From the NCBI RefSeq assembly GCF_018139145.2, contig NC_059500.1, positions 39,165,437 through 39,229,436 of the forward strand: a DNA stretch of 64,000 nt, written 5' to 3'. This stretch comes from Gymnogyps californianus. Its lineage: Eukaryota > Chordata > Aves > Accipitriformes > Cathartidae. The notes beneath the pieces are model-generated. The model did no database searches. It saw only the letters and a program-made list of their open reading frames with translations, and had not been told where the DNA came from. Position numbers and translations under genes: made by a program. Positions 14,985-27,300 of the stretch are shown piece by piece. The first letter of the stretch is position 1, and each line of letters begins with the position of its first letter.

Positions 14985-15050
14985 TTCAATGGTTGTGAAA
15001 GAAGCTAATGGTCCCTTCTGGCTTTAAACTCTATGAATCTATAAAAAGGA
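14985..15050 (+). mobile_element. Ancient CR1-type 3' tail
   Basis: AATGGTCCCTTCTGGCTTTA in spaced form, followed by AACTCTATGAATCTATA, resembles the last 50 or so bases of old sauropsid CR1 elements. Only the tail is recognisable. Confidence 0.5.
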
Positions 15051-18000
15051 TATTAAAAAGTTAAAGAGGCATTACTATTAATAAAATAAAATTTCCCCCT
15101 TAGTTGTATATGAATATCTGGTTACCTCTTTCAAACACTTTTGATTCAGCATCTTCCCAAGACCCTGACATTGCCTGGAGCATAAAAGACCTGCAATTGA
15201 AGGGAACAATCATCTGAAAAAACAAATTAGCTACTCTAACTTGTTTTCAACTAAAGAAGGCTACAAACAGTTGTTTCTGTATATGAGTCAATCCTTTTGC
15301 CATAATATACTATGGTTTAGCCAATGTGGGGTCATATTAGATCTTGCCCCATCATATCAGACTATGCCATAAAATGACTGTCTCCGGATCCTTGTCACTA
15401 TTGCTACCTCCTGCTTCCACTAGCAAGCAACCAACACTTGCAATTTGATTGACAGCTTGAAATTGATATCATAACAGCTGGTGCCATAAACGACCACATT
15501 TCTCTGTCATTCTTGTAAGACCTTTACATGTACTCCTAGAGCAGGATTTAGAAATTGGTTATTTGCAATAGGAGAAAATAATTTCTTACCCAGCAGCCCT
15601 TAGTAGCTGCTAAGTTCCTCTGTCAACACGAGCACAGTGACATTCTGCTGATGTGGAAGACTGAAATGCAAGGACAGGAAAGACCTTCCAGCACATGGCA
15701 TGCCTCTACTCCATATGGGAAAATCTACCATGGACTTCCTGGACTTCCCAGAAGTTTTGATCCAACACTGACACACCTGAAACTGAAGCTCCATTTTTAT
15801 TTAGGCAGGAATTATTTTTTTCTCCTCTTTCTTTCTAAGCCCTCAGGCACCCCGGGCCATATTCACTGACACTGCATGCCTGTTACAGCCTCCAAATTCA
15901 AGAGCATAATGAGTGATTCAGACCAAAGCTTGAGTGGGGGAAGGCGGTGAGATTCAGCACCTAATTTAGGCTCCATAGTAAGCCATCTGGATATTCTGTA
16001 CTTCAGTAGATCAGATGAATATCCTTTTGCTGCTCTCTGCCAAAGAATGCAGCACTCCTGCACTTCATAAGACAGAGTTTTAGCCTCAGCTTTTTACAAC
16101 TACATGTGAAATTTACTGTAATAACACCCAAGAGAAAGAAACGGATTTCCCCCGTTTAAGTTGCTCACAGCATCAAGATTTTTTGCATATTCATCCCTCT
16201 AGGCTGTCTGTGACAGGCTAGCTGTGAAGTTACAGGAAGCATGGAGGTTATATCGAGCTCCGTTTTAACTCTCATTTAATAACACAGTGATTATTGTTGT
16301 GCCATGTAGTAGCCGCAGAATCGCTACAACATTTTCAGCCAGTTCTGTGCTGTCACCTGCAACCTGATGAATCCAAAACACCCTGGCATTGTCCTTCTGA
16401 AAAGCTCACACTGACCTATATATTTTTTTAATTTGTTCCAATTTCCAGCAGTTTCTTCAAGGTTTGTTCAAACGAATAAGCATTTGCATTTGAGGCTGTT
16501 TCCCACAACAAAAGGACACAGTCTCTGAATGTGGTCTTTGTGCTTTCTCTTTGACCCCAGTTATTTGTTGCACAGACAACATGCCGCTGTTACAGTTCCC
16601 TGGCATCTGTAGTTACCATCACCACTAATCCACTAATTTCTAGTGCACATTTTAGGGCCATGCCAGCCAATCGCTGCTTTTTGATTGCCTCCTTTTGCAC
16701 ACCACACACTAACCAAGCCTGCAAAAGAACACTGAAACTCTGCAGCTCTACACAGCTCCATTAATTTTCTTAATTGAATCAAACAGTCAGAATTTCCTTT
16801 GTTTCATTCATTCTCCATTTGGAGACACATTTTTTACTAATAATACATACAAACTACATAGATTCACCATGATCTTTGATAATTGTACTTAGTAAATACA
16901 CAGCCTCATGCAGATTAGCTTTATACAGGCTATCATCTTGTCTGGCTTCTCAAGTGGGACACAGCAAGCATCAGTAGTCATTTAGATAATTTTAAAAGTT
17001 CTCACCAAATATTTATATGTCACTACAGTACGCTTCAGTCTTTCGCCTGTATGCACAGTGACTGAAGAGTATACGCACATTTTGATAAATAACTCAATTT
17101 GCGGTACTTTGCTGATGTATCTGCAGAACAAGAGCATAGAAGGAATGAGAAAAAATCTTTCCACGGGAGACAGGCACACTGGAGTGGTGTGGGATCTTTT
17201 GTTTTTCCACGCAAGACTGGAAGCCCAGCCCTCCTGAAGTCAAAATGAATTTTGCTGTAGATTACAGCTGCAGATCTTGATTATTACAGCTTTTTGCTTC
17301 CTTCAGTGTTTTACTACAATAAGGCTCAAAAGAGGCAAATCCCATGACAAATGCGTATACTACCGCAGAGGCCCTACTTGAATTTTGCTGCACCCAATAA
17401 TATTTGCCATACATGTTTAAAAGGTGCAAAGGACTTTGTGGGAGATGCTGGTCAACAAGTATGTCAACTTAAACGTTAAAATAGCATTTGACATCAGAAT
17501 GCTCTCTAGACAAGGCTCCTCCCTACACTGAAAGCTCCTGATAGTCACCTCAAAGAGAAAAGGAGAAGCTAGTATAAGCATATTCTGCAATTATCGTATC
17601 ATTAGGTACAGAGGAATTAAAAATCAGTTTGGGTTGGGGTCCAGCAAGCTGACCTCACTCCAAGTGGAAAAGTGCCAATAGGGTGGTAATGGAGATATCC
17701 TGAGGAGACAAGAGACATTTCAACTGGGAGAGAACTGGCCATGGGGAATGGAGGCAAAGGGCCAAGACAGAGCTGAGGACCTGGAGGATGTATGCTGTTG
17801 ATGTTGGATAAAGGGTATAGATGACTTTGGAACAATAACTCAGGCCTTCACATAGATGTACCAAGATGTCTGCTATGCTCTGAAGTTACAGAAAAGTACA
17901 CTTTCAGCATTAAGAATATATGTACTTAATATTGAACAAAGCCACAACATTCCCTGAAAGTAGTTACTGCTTACAGACCATTATCTACCCTCTGCAGAAA

Positions 18001-18623
18001 ATCGTCAACATTTCTGTTCAGTGTTTTTCTCAGACTTAATACATGTATCCTGAAAAAAATAAAAAAAGGTGGCATCTGGGAACGAAGTAGACAATACAGC
18101 AAACCCTTGCAGTGACTAGAGAAGCAGAAAGCAGAAAAAGCCAAGGAAGATGTGCTGTCTTTCGGGGATTTCAAAGCCATGACTTTTTTTTTTTTTTTTT
18201 GCATGATGCAGTTATGCTTTTCAGTGAATATGACAGGATTCATGAGAAGAATTCTCAGCATTTAAGAGCTTTTAAATTATGGATAAATGGTATACACAAA
18301 ATGCTGTATTCTCTTTTCTGTATTTCTTTCTCTCACTCACCCCTCTGGCACATTTTCCTCAGAGCTTCTTACTTCAGCGGTTGAGAGGTATTTATTGCCA
18401 GGATCTTCTACCCTTATTTATTTGAGCTGAAGAAACATACCTTACATCTATTGCCCAGAGAGAAGGAAAATCATGGAAGTGAAAAAAAGGGTTTCCAAAG
18501 AGCTACAAAAGCCTCACTAATTAAAGGCCTTGTGAAATAGAAAAGAACTACCTGGCAAGAGGATTGAAGAGCAGGCAGCAATGCTTAAAATCCCTAGGTT
18601 ACTGCTTCAGTCTGTGTATAAGT

Positions 18624-18644
18624 TATCCCTCTAGAGGCCAGCAG
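18624..18644 (-). promoter_or_regulatory. CTCF-like motif
   Basis: TATCCCTCTAGAGGCCAGCA read on the minus strand gives GGCCTCTAGAGGGATA, which fits 10 of 12 positions of the CTCF core CCASYAGRKGGC. The mismatches are at one internal and one terminal position. A candidate only. Confidence 0.25.
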
Positions 18645-19014
18645 AGTATCAAAAAACAGTTACTGTGAACTAGCCCATAATACCACTGTAGACCCAACTC
18701 TTACCCAAATTATTAACATTTAAAACTTCTTCCAGCTGTCCAAAGGCTGTCTTCTGCACTGAGACTGAACTGTCCTGCAATTACAGTAGGAATCTAAAAA
18801 GCATCCCATAGTACTAGCTTTATCATGGATCTAAATTCCTTATGTGGGGTCATGGATGTTAGCAAAGAGAGTGCTACCAAAACAGATATATTGCCTTCAT
18901 TCATATAGGGTAGATCTGCTCATTTAAGCAGTTTGTTTGAGATTAGTGCATACTTAGGAGAAACAGTGTGTATTGTGGTCAGAGCCAGGAATGGGACTCT
19001 ACCATACTCCAGCA

Positions 19015-19150
19015 CTGATTTGCTGTCTCCAAACTTTATGTCTTGCTTCTACCATCTGTAAAATAGATATTGTAATACTTACAATGCACAGCTGACCTGG
19101 GAGAAACACCTCCTGCCTCACAGAAGTGATGGGGACATTAATTACTGTAA
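19015..19150 (+). mobile_element. MIR/CORE-SINE-like fragment
   Basis: ACCATCTGTAAAATAGATAT, then TGTAATACTTAC and, after about 25 bases of unrelated sequence, CTGCCTCACAGAAGTGATGG and ATTAATTACTG follow the layout of the MIR-family 3' half. The interruption may be a later small insertion. Confidence 0.45.
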
Positions 19151-19574
19151 TCAATTACATGGTAAAGCCTCAATAAAAAGTGCAACGGGAATGCAAAGCA
19201 ATGAGAGATTTGGCAAATGAAACAGGCAGATGCATGCCTTAGTATTTTTATCTAACGAGTGCGCTGATCTAATGCCTTCACTTTGAGCGGGTCTTACTCT
19301 AAGGCTTCTTCCTGCAGCCCTCACACAGCCACATTCCCACAGAAGTTTGCTTGAGGAAGGCCTCGAGATTCAGCTTTGTGTGTTTTGTCTTGGTGCCAGG
19401 AAATATTATCCTTTTAATTAGCAGGTCCATTTCTTTGATAAGTGTTTAAGTGGCTTCACTGCAATTTCACCTCTTCAGTTGTCATCCAGCACCTGGGAGG
19501 TAAGGAAAAAGGAAGCAAGTACTGAATTTTTCCATCATTTCTACAGAGGGATATTTCTGAGACACTGTACTTGT

Positions 19575-19606
19575 GTGGGTGGGCGGATGGATGGATAGAC
19601 AGACGG
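19575..19606 (+). repeat. Imperfect GGAT/GACA tetranucleotide tract
   Basis: GGGTGGGCGGATGGATGGAT then AGACAGACGG: an imperfect tetranucleotide microsatellite in intergenic DNA. Confidence 0.7.
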
Positions 19607-20486
19607 AAAAGGGAGTTTCCTTTATGGGATTCCAATAATTGGTATGTGGTTTACATTCCATTCATCTGAAGGACTCTTATTTTAATCAGAAACAGGCTTG
19701 GGCTACTAAACTACCTCTAGTGTTCAAAACATGCCCCTGCTTTCAGCCAGTGACTTTTCTTACATGCATCTTTTCTTTGACACCCACAGGCCCCAAAGAG
19801 TAATGTGGTCATTTACCACCAAGAACTCAGCGTCAGGTCCTATAATAGGAGTTGGTTCAGAGCCCTCTTCCAGGCAGAGGCTTTCTGATTGCTAGCTTCG
19901 CAAGCAGAAGCACTTTACAGTCTGGTATTTGAAATTGGCATTGATTTCTCAAAGAGGGTTTTGGTTTTGCTGGTTTTTTTCCTAGGCTCATCCAACTCGG
20001 GGAAAGCCTTGTCTGGACAGTGTCGTGGAGGTCTGGCAGGACAGCTTGGTTTTAGTAGCCAGACGCTAATGCAGACAACTGCTGAGAAAAGCCCCATATT
20101 CGGCAGCTGGACTTGCTGCTGTAAATCAAGCACAAATGAATGAGGGGCTAACACCTTGTCCAGAACTAGTTAGACTAAATAAACAACACCACCAGACAAA
20201 TTTCATCTTTGGAGCTGGTGAAAATGTGGAGAACTTCAACATCAACTGCTGTCATCCAAGGGCAGGGAAAACATATAATGACTTTTGTAGTGCATTGGTA
20301 TGCTGTTATTCAGAACTCTCTCTGGACCATTTGTGACAGGCCTGTAGTAAACCCTAAAAATCTCTTCAAATCCCACCTTTCCCCATCAGCTAAGTTGTTC
20401 CGCTGTCCAGATTTATTCACCCTTAACTTTGAATTACACATGCCTCAACACATTTATCTTTTCTGGGCCTATGTTGACTAACCTGT

Positions 20487-21083
20487 TGTCCTGGTTTCAG
20501 CTGGGATAGAGTTAATTTTCTTCCTAGTAGCTGGTACAGTGCTGTGTTTTGGATTTAGTGTGAGAATAATGTTGATAACACGCTGATGTTTTGGTTGTTG
20601 CTAAGTAGCGCTATCTTAAGTTAAGGACTTTTCAGTTTCCCATGCTCTGCCAGCAAGCAGGTGTGCAAGAAGCTGGGAGGGAGCAGAGCCGGGGCAGCTG
20701 ACCCGAACTAGCCAAAGGGGTATTCCATACCATAGAACATCACGCTCACTACATAAACAGGGGGGAGTTGGCCAGGAGGCGCGGATCGCTGCTCAGGCAT
20801 CGGTCAGCGGGTGGTGAGCAATTGCATTGTGCATCACTTGTATTTTCTTGTGCTTTATTTCTTTTTTTTTATTGTTATATTCCTTTTCATTACTATTATT
20901 ATTATTATATTTTATTATTGTTAGTATTATATTTTATTTTACCTTAGTTATTAAACCATTCTTATCTCAACCCATGAGTTTTACTTTTTTTTCCCAATCC
21001 TCCTCCCCATCCCACTGGGAGGGGGGAGGAGTGAGCGAGCAGCTGCGTGGTGCTTAGTTGGTGGCTGGGGTTAAACCATGACA
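20487..21083 (+). mobile_element. Solo LTR of an avian endogenous retrovirus
   Basis: The element starts TGTCCTGGTTTCAGCTGGGA and ends GGGGTTAAACCATGACA, a widespread bird LTR that I recognise by its start, its GTTGATAACACGCTGATGTT segment, the GAGCAATTGCATTGTGCATC segment and the AAACCATGACA end. A TATA-like CTACATAAAC lies at about 20748 and a polyadenylation-type ATTAAA at about 20951, both on the plus strand. A simple ATT-rich stretch (about 20890-20945) has expanded inside it. The five bases on each side (CCTGT and CTGGT) match at only three positions, so no clean target-site duplication is left. No internal viral genes are present. Confidence 0.85.
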
Positions 21084-21279
21084 CTGGTCTAGATTGTACC
21101 TGCACATGCTTTGGAGATTTCCATACCATCCATCCTTGACCGCACAAAGTGCTTCATGTCACAACCCCCTCCAGTGCTCACTGTTTGGGCAGGTCTGTCA
21201 ATCAGCCCAGCGGGAGATCTGCTGCAGGATGCTACACAATCTAAGAAAGGAAGAACAGTTTCGCAGCTCAGGTCTATGG

Positions 21280-21352
21280 CAACCTGGGTCCATCACTGAC
21301 TTTTTGCATGTGCCGTTTACCTGCCTTGTGCTTCAGTTTCCCCATGGGGAGA
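21280..21352 (+). mobile_element. MIR-like SINE fragment next to the solo LTR
   Basis: ATCACTGACTTTTTGCATGT then TTTACCTGCCTTGTGCTTCA and GTTTCCCCATGGGGA match the MIR core order. It lies about 200 bases right of the 20487-21083 LTR and is unrelated to it. Confidence 0.5.
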
Positions 21353-24300
21353 GGGTAGCTAGGGACAGGTCCAGATCCGACATCAAAGGGAAGGCTAAGC
21401 CCACCCCCTTCTTCCCACATGGAAGATGTGATGGGGGACGTCTGTGCCACTGGGCTGTGGACACAGACAAGAACTGCACCGTCACCAGTTCTTTTCAGCT
21501 CCACGCATCCTGCAAAGACAACACGCAACATGGCTTTGGCAGTTCATCAGTCTTTGGCCTGCACTAGGCAAGTAAGAATTGCTAATGTCATGAAGGAAGC
21601 AAAAACATCAAATGCCTCTTCCTTTTCCCTTGTGATTCAACAGCCTCTTGGCAACATTCATTTCTCTGCTGTTTATTCAGAACATGAGACCCTTGGGACC
21701 TAATTTAACATTGGCACTGGCAGGTGAGAAGTATTCCAAGTTGCATTCTGGGTTGCAAAGGTCTCGGCAAAATTCTCCATCTACAACCTGACAATTTCCT
21801 CTCTCATGCCACAACGAAGCAGGAACCTCTCTCCTGGGGCAAAGGCCTTTAGCCCTGCACTCTGCTAGACCTCTGAGAGGTGTGGGTCCATTCTGTGCTA
21901 CCCAGGGCAAGGAGATCACTGCTGCATACCTGTCACAGGATACCTTAACCTGATTACGTTACCATGCTTTGCCTTGCCTGGGCTTTCACAGATCCTGATC
22001 TCTCAGGCTCCAAGATTTCTGTCCGAGATTCACTTTGAAAGAGATTCTTCCATCTTGATTTAGCTCAGAGCAATAACGAAGTTAATCCTGTAAATACATG
22101 GGTCGGACAGTTGGGGTGTTGGCTACATTGCTAATTTGGAGTAACTCCATCAAGGTCAGTGATATTCTGATCACTGAATAGCGGATTGAAAGCAGAATTC
22201 GGAGTACTCAGCCCTGTTCTGGCCAAATCACTTCCAATTAGCTGAACAGTAACATTTTGTAAGGCTCCTTGGTGCTGTCCCGTCATTTGGGTTTCACCCA
22301 CAGTTGCTGGTTTGGTTCAATAGCATCCTGACTGCATTCTGGGATTTTCTGTTGTTTTTGGTTTTCGGGGGGTTTTTTCTGCCATGAAATAAACCATAAT
22401 TTATTTTGGATGCTGAGACTTAGCACAGAGCTAGCATTTTCTACAATAACACTTTGCTGCTGGACACCCATGGTTTTCCAGGGTAGGACCATTTACTTAT
22501 GTTGGACACCAAAACAGCTTGATACAAGGAGTCTTTGGATTCATCTTTCTGGGGGTGACTATAATGAGTTTGCACCACATTTGATTAAAGGAAGGTGAAA
22601 TGCTGAATAAACTATGACCAGCACACCACAGGGGACTCCTAGCAGCACAGTCAGTTCATTTAATCATTCCCCAGTGTTCTCCCTGGACTGATCTGACAGC
22701 ACCTTCACACACCAAGAGCTATAATCCAGCCTTTAATGTTAATTAAGGTGTGACTGCTTAAACTTCTGTGGTTTTTTTCCCTTCTCTTCCCTTGGCTGGC
22801 CACAACTGTTCAAGTGTTGCTAAAGGTTATTCTGTTTAAGTATTAAAAAAAGCTTAGCTAAATAGGTTAGCTTATTTGCTTTTGCTGATAGTAGCAGTCC
22901 ACCCACAGAGCTCTTTCAAATCTCTTCAGTGTTTTGGAAACTGGATAAGGGACTTATTCAGTGACGTTCAAGTTTTGCCTGAGCCAGGAATGAAGCGTGC
23001 ATTTCATGAAATGAGAAACAACCTCAGACCACACACAGAGTGTAATTTCTGAACTCCGGCTCGGGCTCTCTTCCCCTCGTCCCCACGCACACATACACAC
23101 ACTCCTGCTAAAAAACAAGATGATGACTGACATCCCTAAATCCTTTAAGCATTCTTCTACAGCTAAGAGCAGAGGGAGTTCTTCAGAGCTTAGGTGGCTC
23201 ATTATTAGCAACAAGCTGACGAAAAAATGGATTACTACAGTATGTGCATACCATGCCAAAGAGAAATAGCAAAAAGCCTATGCCATCTAAACACAGCTTT
23301 CAAGAGGAGAAACTGCTGATGCAAACATATTAAAGCTATTTTTACTGCACAGGGAGATGAGGAAAAGCCCTTCCCACAATTTTCCTAAAGAATACTGTTG
23401 GTTCTGTCACTCCTTGTTTAGTTCAGCTAAAATCACTGAGTGTTTCAAATATTATTTTCCATTATAATCCAGAGAAGTAAAACAGACAGATAAGTTTATT
23501 GCATATAAAAAAACTCACATCCTTTCCTCTCCCAAGCATAGGAACTATGCTGCATGGCTGGTGAGAACAAACTACACACAGAATAGGCAAAGGGCAAACT
23601 TTTCCACAGCTGTTACTCCATTGCTTCAATATCACCTCCAGAGCTTAATTCTCCACAGCCTTAGAGCAAGCAAGTGCACTTAAACACTGAGACATTGGCC
23701 AAACCCCTGCTCAGCTCTCCTTAAATATTTCCTTTATGCTAGTCTAAAAGAAGCAGCTTCATTGCATTCAACAGGTAAGGAGTTCTCCTGCGTTACAATT
23801 GTAGCACCTCTCCTAACCTGCCCCTGCAGAGCTTAAAATGAACAAGCAAAGTTGCTTACAGACTGACTTCTGTACTTCATTCATTGCTTTGTACCTGATC
23901 AGTACTGCCATCATACAACTGAGCCACTGATATCTACACTATCATCCGGGATACTCTATATCTGCTTATGCATACAAATGTACATCTATACTTGTATTAT
24001 ATGCACTGCTGTTACTTCCACCAATAGTTAAGCTTGCTTAACACTTTCCATTATAGGACCCTGCTTTCAGTTGTTTATAACTTTGCCAAACTCCGAGTGC
24101 TTAAGCTGAAATTTTCCATGCTGAGTGTCTGCTTCAGCCTGAATTTTTCTGGTAAGTTTCAACTAAAATAGTACAGCTGTTCTGAATATGGGGTTAAAGG
24201 GGAGCAATTTCCCTTTTCCCCATGTTTTTCTTACAGCCTTTTCACTGAGAATCTGTTTTGTCTGCATGCTTTGGGAGAGATATTGGGGGTGGGAAAAGGG

Positions 24301-27300
24301 GTTACCTTACTGTAAGGGATCAGACTGTCAGGGTCAGGGCCAGCACTAGCCTTCTGAAAATCTGCCAAATTTTGGCCAAGTTATAAAGTTCTAAAAACTG
24401 TGTTTTATCCATGCTCCATATAAGTCTCCTAGAGAGTGGCACCATTATTTTCTGAACAATCCACTGAAACAGAAGACAACCTTGACCTCACACACCTCCT
24501 CCATGTCCATCACCAGACTGTGTGCGCATCCTTCCCACAGATCAAACAAATTACCCAATTACAGAAGGATCTATAGGGCAGTCTGGGACTTTTCATGCAA
24601 TTTCTGGTCCTGGCCCCCAGGAGCTGCTGTGGCACCAGAACTGAGAGCTGAGGAATTCTGCCCGTTGTACCATCAATACCCGTTGATGGTGCCCATGCAG
24701 TACACTTGAGGAAGCTTGTTAGCTTGGAAACAAGCCGAAGAGCTTGGGGTAACAAGAAAGAAATGGAAAAGCAGAGCAGACTCCAAGAGACAGATGCAAC
24801 ATAGCCAGGGCATAATGATCCATTGTGTTAAATACACAAACACTGTCCCCAGACTGCAGAATAGAACCAAGAATTCACAAATGCCAGCACTCTTTTGTTT
24901 TCAACCAGTTTCTGTGACATCTACTAGCAACTACATCCTTTCTTCCTCTAACTGGCTGGTCCACAGAAGAGATTGTAACCTATTGCTTCCTGCTATTAGC
25001 CACTCCAATCGGTCAAGTAATGGAAATTGTGATTCTAAATGTTGATGATGGTCCATGTGAGCATCAATCACTTCCAAGTGAGAGAATTCCTTTTTATTTC
25101 TGGTTTTATCTGAAAGTTTGCAAAAAGCACATTATCATAACTGTGCTAGAAATATTAAAGTTATAAAAATACTCGAAAGTTAGAAAATGACAGCATTACA
25201 AATGCTCATGCAAACTGGTGTAAATGCACTATGGTATAGTCTTCAACTGTATGCTCACCGATACTAACTTTTTCCCAAGGACATCACCCTTATTCTCTGC
25301 AGAGGACACCACATCTCTGGAAAGATCCCTTTATTTCTTTCCCTTTCAGATTTGCAGTTTTTCCCTATGACTGTGCCAGCACAAAGCCAAGAATGAAGAA
25401 ATTCCAGGTTGCACCCCAGATCAGCAGCAGCCTCTGCGGCTGTGAAGAGGCCACAGCTGCACAGCGGCTACCACCTCAACTCATCCAAACCAAGCTACTG
25501 GGTAGCTATAATCTTTTCTAGTTAATTCCCGGTTCCCTGCCCGAACAAAAACAAAAGGTAAAGCCAGACACATATCACAGACTTCATGTCTGTTACCCTG
25601 TAATCCTGCAAGGCTAAAAATGGAAGTTCTGTGCTACCCGGAGGAACAGACTCACTGCAGCTTCCCAGCGGTTCTGAACACCCACTTCTCGCCTCTGAAG
25701 CAATGAAACAACAAAAGATAAACCAGTGACATGCTTAAACTATAGTAACTCAATTACAGAGGGTTTTATTGCTCACTGAGTCTTAAACACAAAGTCTTCT
25801 ATTAAGATGACTCTTGGGATTTCCATGGTGAGGAAAGTAAAATAAAAATGTCTCATTCTATTTTTTTAAACTCCCTTAAACTTTCTAAAATTATTTTCTT
25901 ACCATGATTTTTTTTCAGACACATCATCCTCAAGAGACAGCTGCCTCTTCTCATCGTAGAGACTAAGACTTCATGTATGAGATGAAAAGCTGTAACAACA
26001 GTGAACCTACCACCATGGTCTAAATACCAAACCATGCAGAGAAAACACTGCAGCATTGCAAAAAGGCCTAAACCTTTACCTTTCGTGGGTAAGGGTGGTA
26101 GAACAGTTTGACATTCTGGACATCAGGGTCTCCAGGTGCAAACAGGTTCCACGTCTTTGGCTTTTTCAGTCACTAGCTAGGATATTCCTCCTTTTACTGA
26201 TATTCACGAATGTTAATATGTAGAGTGCGTGAACCAAAGGGTAAAGGAAAAGATCAAAAACCCCAACTTTAAACAGCTTTCCTCGCTACTACTGAGGATC
26301 TTAACCTTTCCATTACATAAGCAATAGCAAGTCCAACTTTGCCCTTTAAGTGCCTTCCTACTGCTTCCATCTCTTTCAATGAAGTGGAATTTATGAAGAG
26401 AATCCCTTCATACATACCCAGAAATGTTTCAAGAGAAATACCACAATCTAGGCCAAGTGCATTTTCCTATTTAATTTCTTCTTCCTTGTTCATGTGTGCA
26501 ACTTACAAAGAACCAGAGAGATGAATGCCACTGAATTCAGGTATTTGCTATGGATGCAAGTTATGATCTTTCAGTGTTGTCTTAGCAGCCTAAGGTTTCC
26601 GAGTTGGAAACAAAGTGCCATCAGATGGTGAATTACCCAATTACAACAATTTGATAGAACCACAAAATTCTAAACCACAAAATTATTCTACGTTCCCAAG
26701 GTTCAAACAACAGTATGTCAAGTATGTAGGTAAAATGCCTACTATTTGTTTGCCACAGGCCTAAAATATGTATTTCATACAATCATGATTTCTTTCCATG
26801 TATGTTAGAAGTCGATTATATTGTATAGATAATCTACAATACAATTGTAATTTATACTATACATGTATATGTATAGTATATAATAATAGAGTATATATTA
26901 TATATATATAATATATGTATCAGTGTATATATATAATTTATTATCTACCTCTAATGATTAGGGCATGTAGTAATGTAAAGTAATAATGTCCATTATAAGG
27001 AACTTAGATTCTGCTTTTGTCAAATACTGCATACAGATACAGTGACATGTCAGAAGCTGAACAGAACCTTAACATTTGATTGAAGAGAACATATTCCTCC
27101 ATATTCCCTCCAAGTACAAGTCTCTTAAATTAGAAGTAGTGTATTGTAACACAGCAATATACATAACCACAAATACAAGACAGTGGGGGGCAGAGAGAGA
27201 AGCAAGAGGAGCCTGAATTACTCTAGCTATGCTAGTACAGTATCTGCATGTAGAAGGACCAAGCCAAGTTCACATCTGAATCTACTGCAGAGGTGATGAG

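Larger units (their letters stand above)
15051..20486. other. Intergenic DNA, no gene recognised
   Basis: Nothing supported as coding. It contains a poly-T run at about 18183-18200, a GGAT tract, a CTCF-like motif and the MIR-like fragment at 19015-19150, listed separately. Confidence 0.6.

Noticed and set aside
21094..21567. 157-codon plus-strand frame next to the solo LTR
   Set aside because: It contains a MIR-like fragment in frame and shows no recognisable protein features.
24669..24690. Perfect 8-base inverted repeat ACCATCAA...TTGATGGT with a 6-base loop
   Set aside because: No T-tract, gene or conserved context; small hairpins like this occur by chance.
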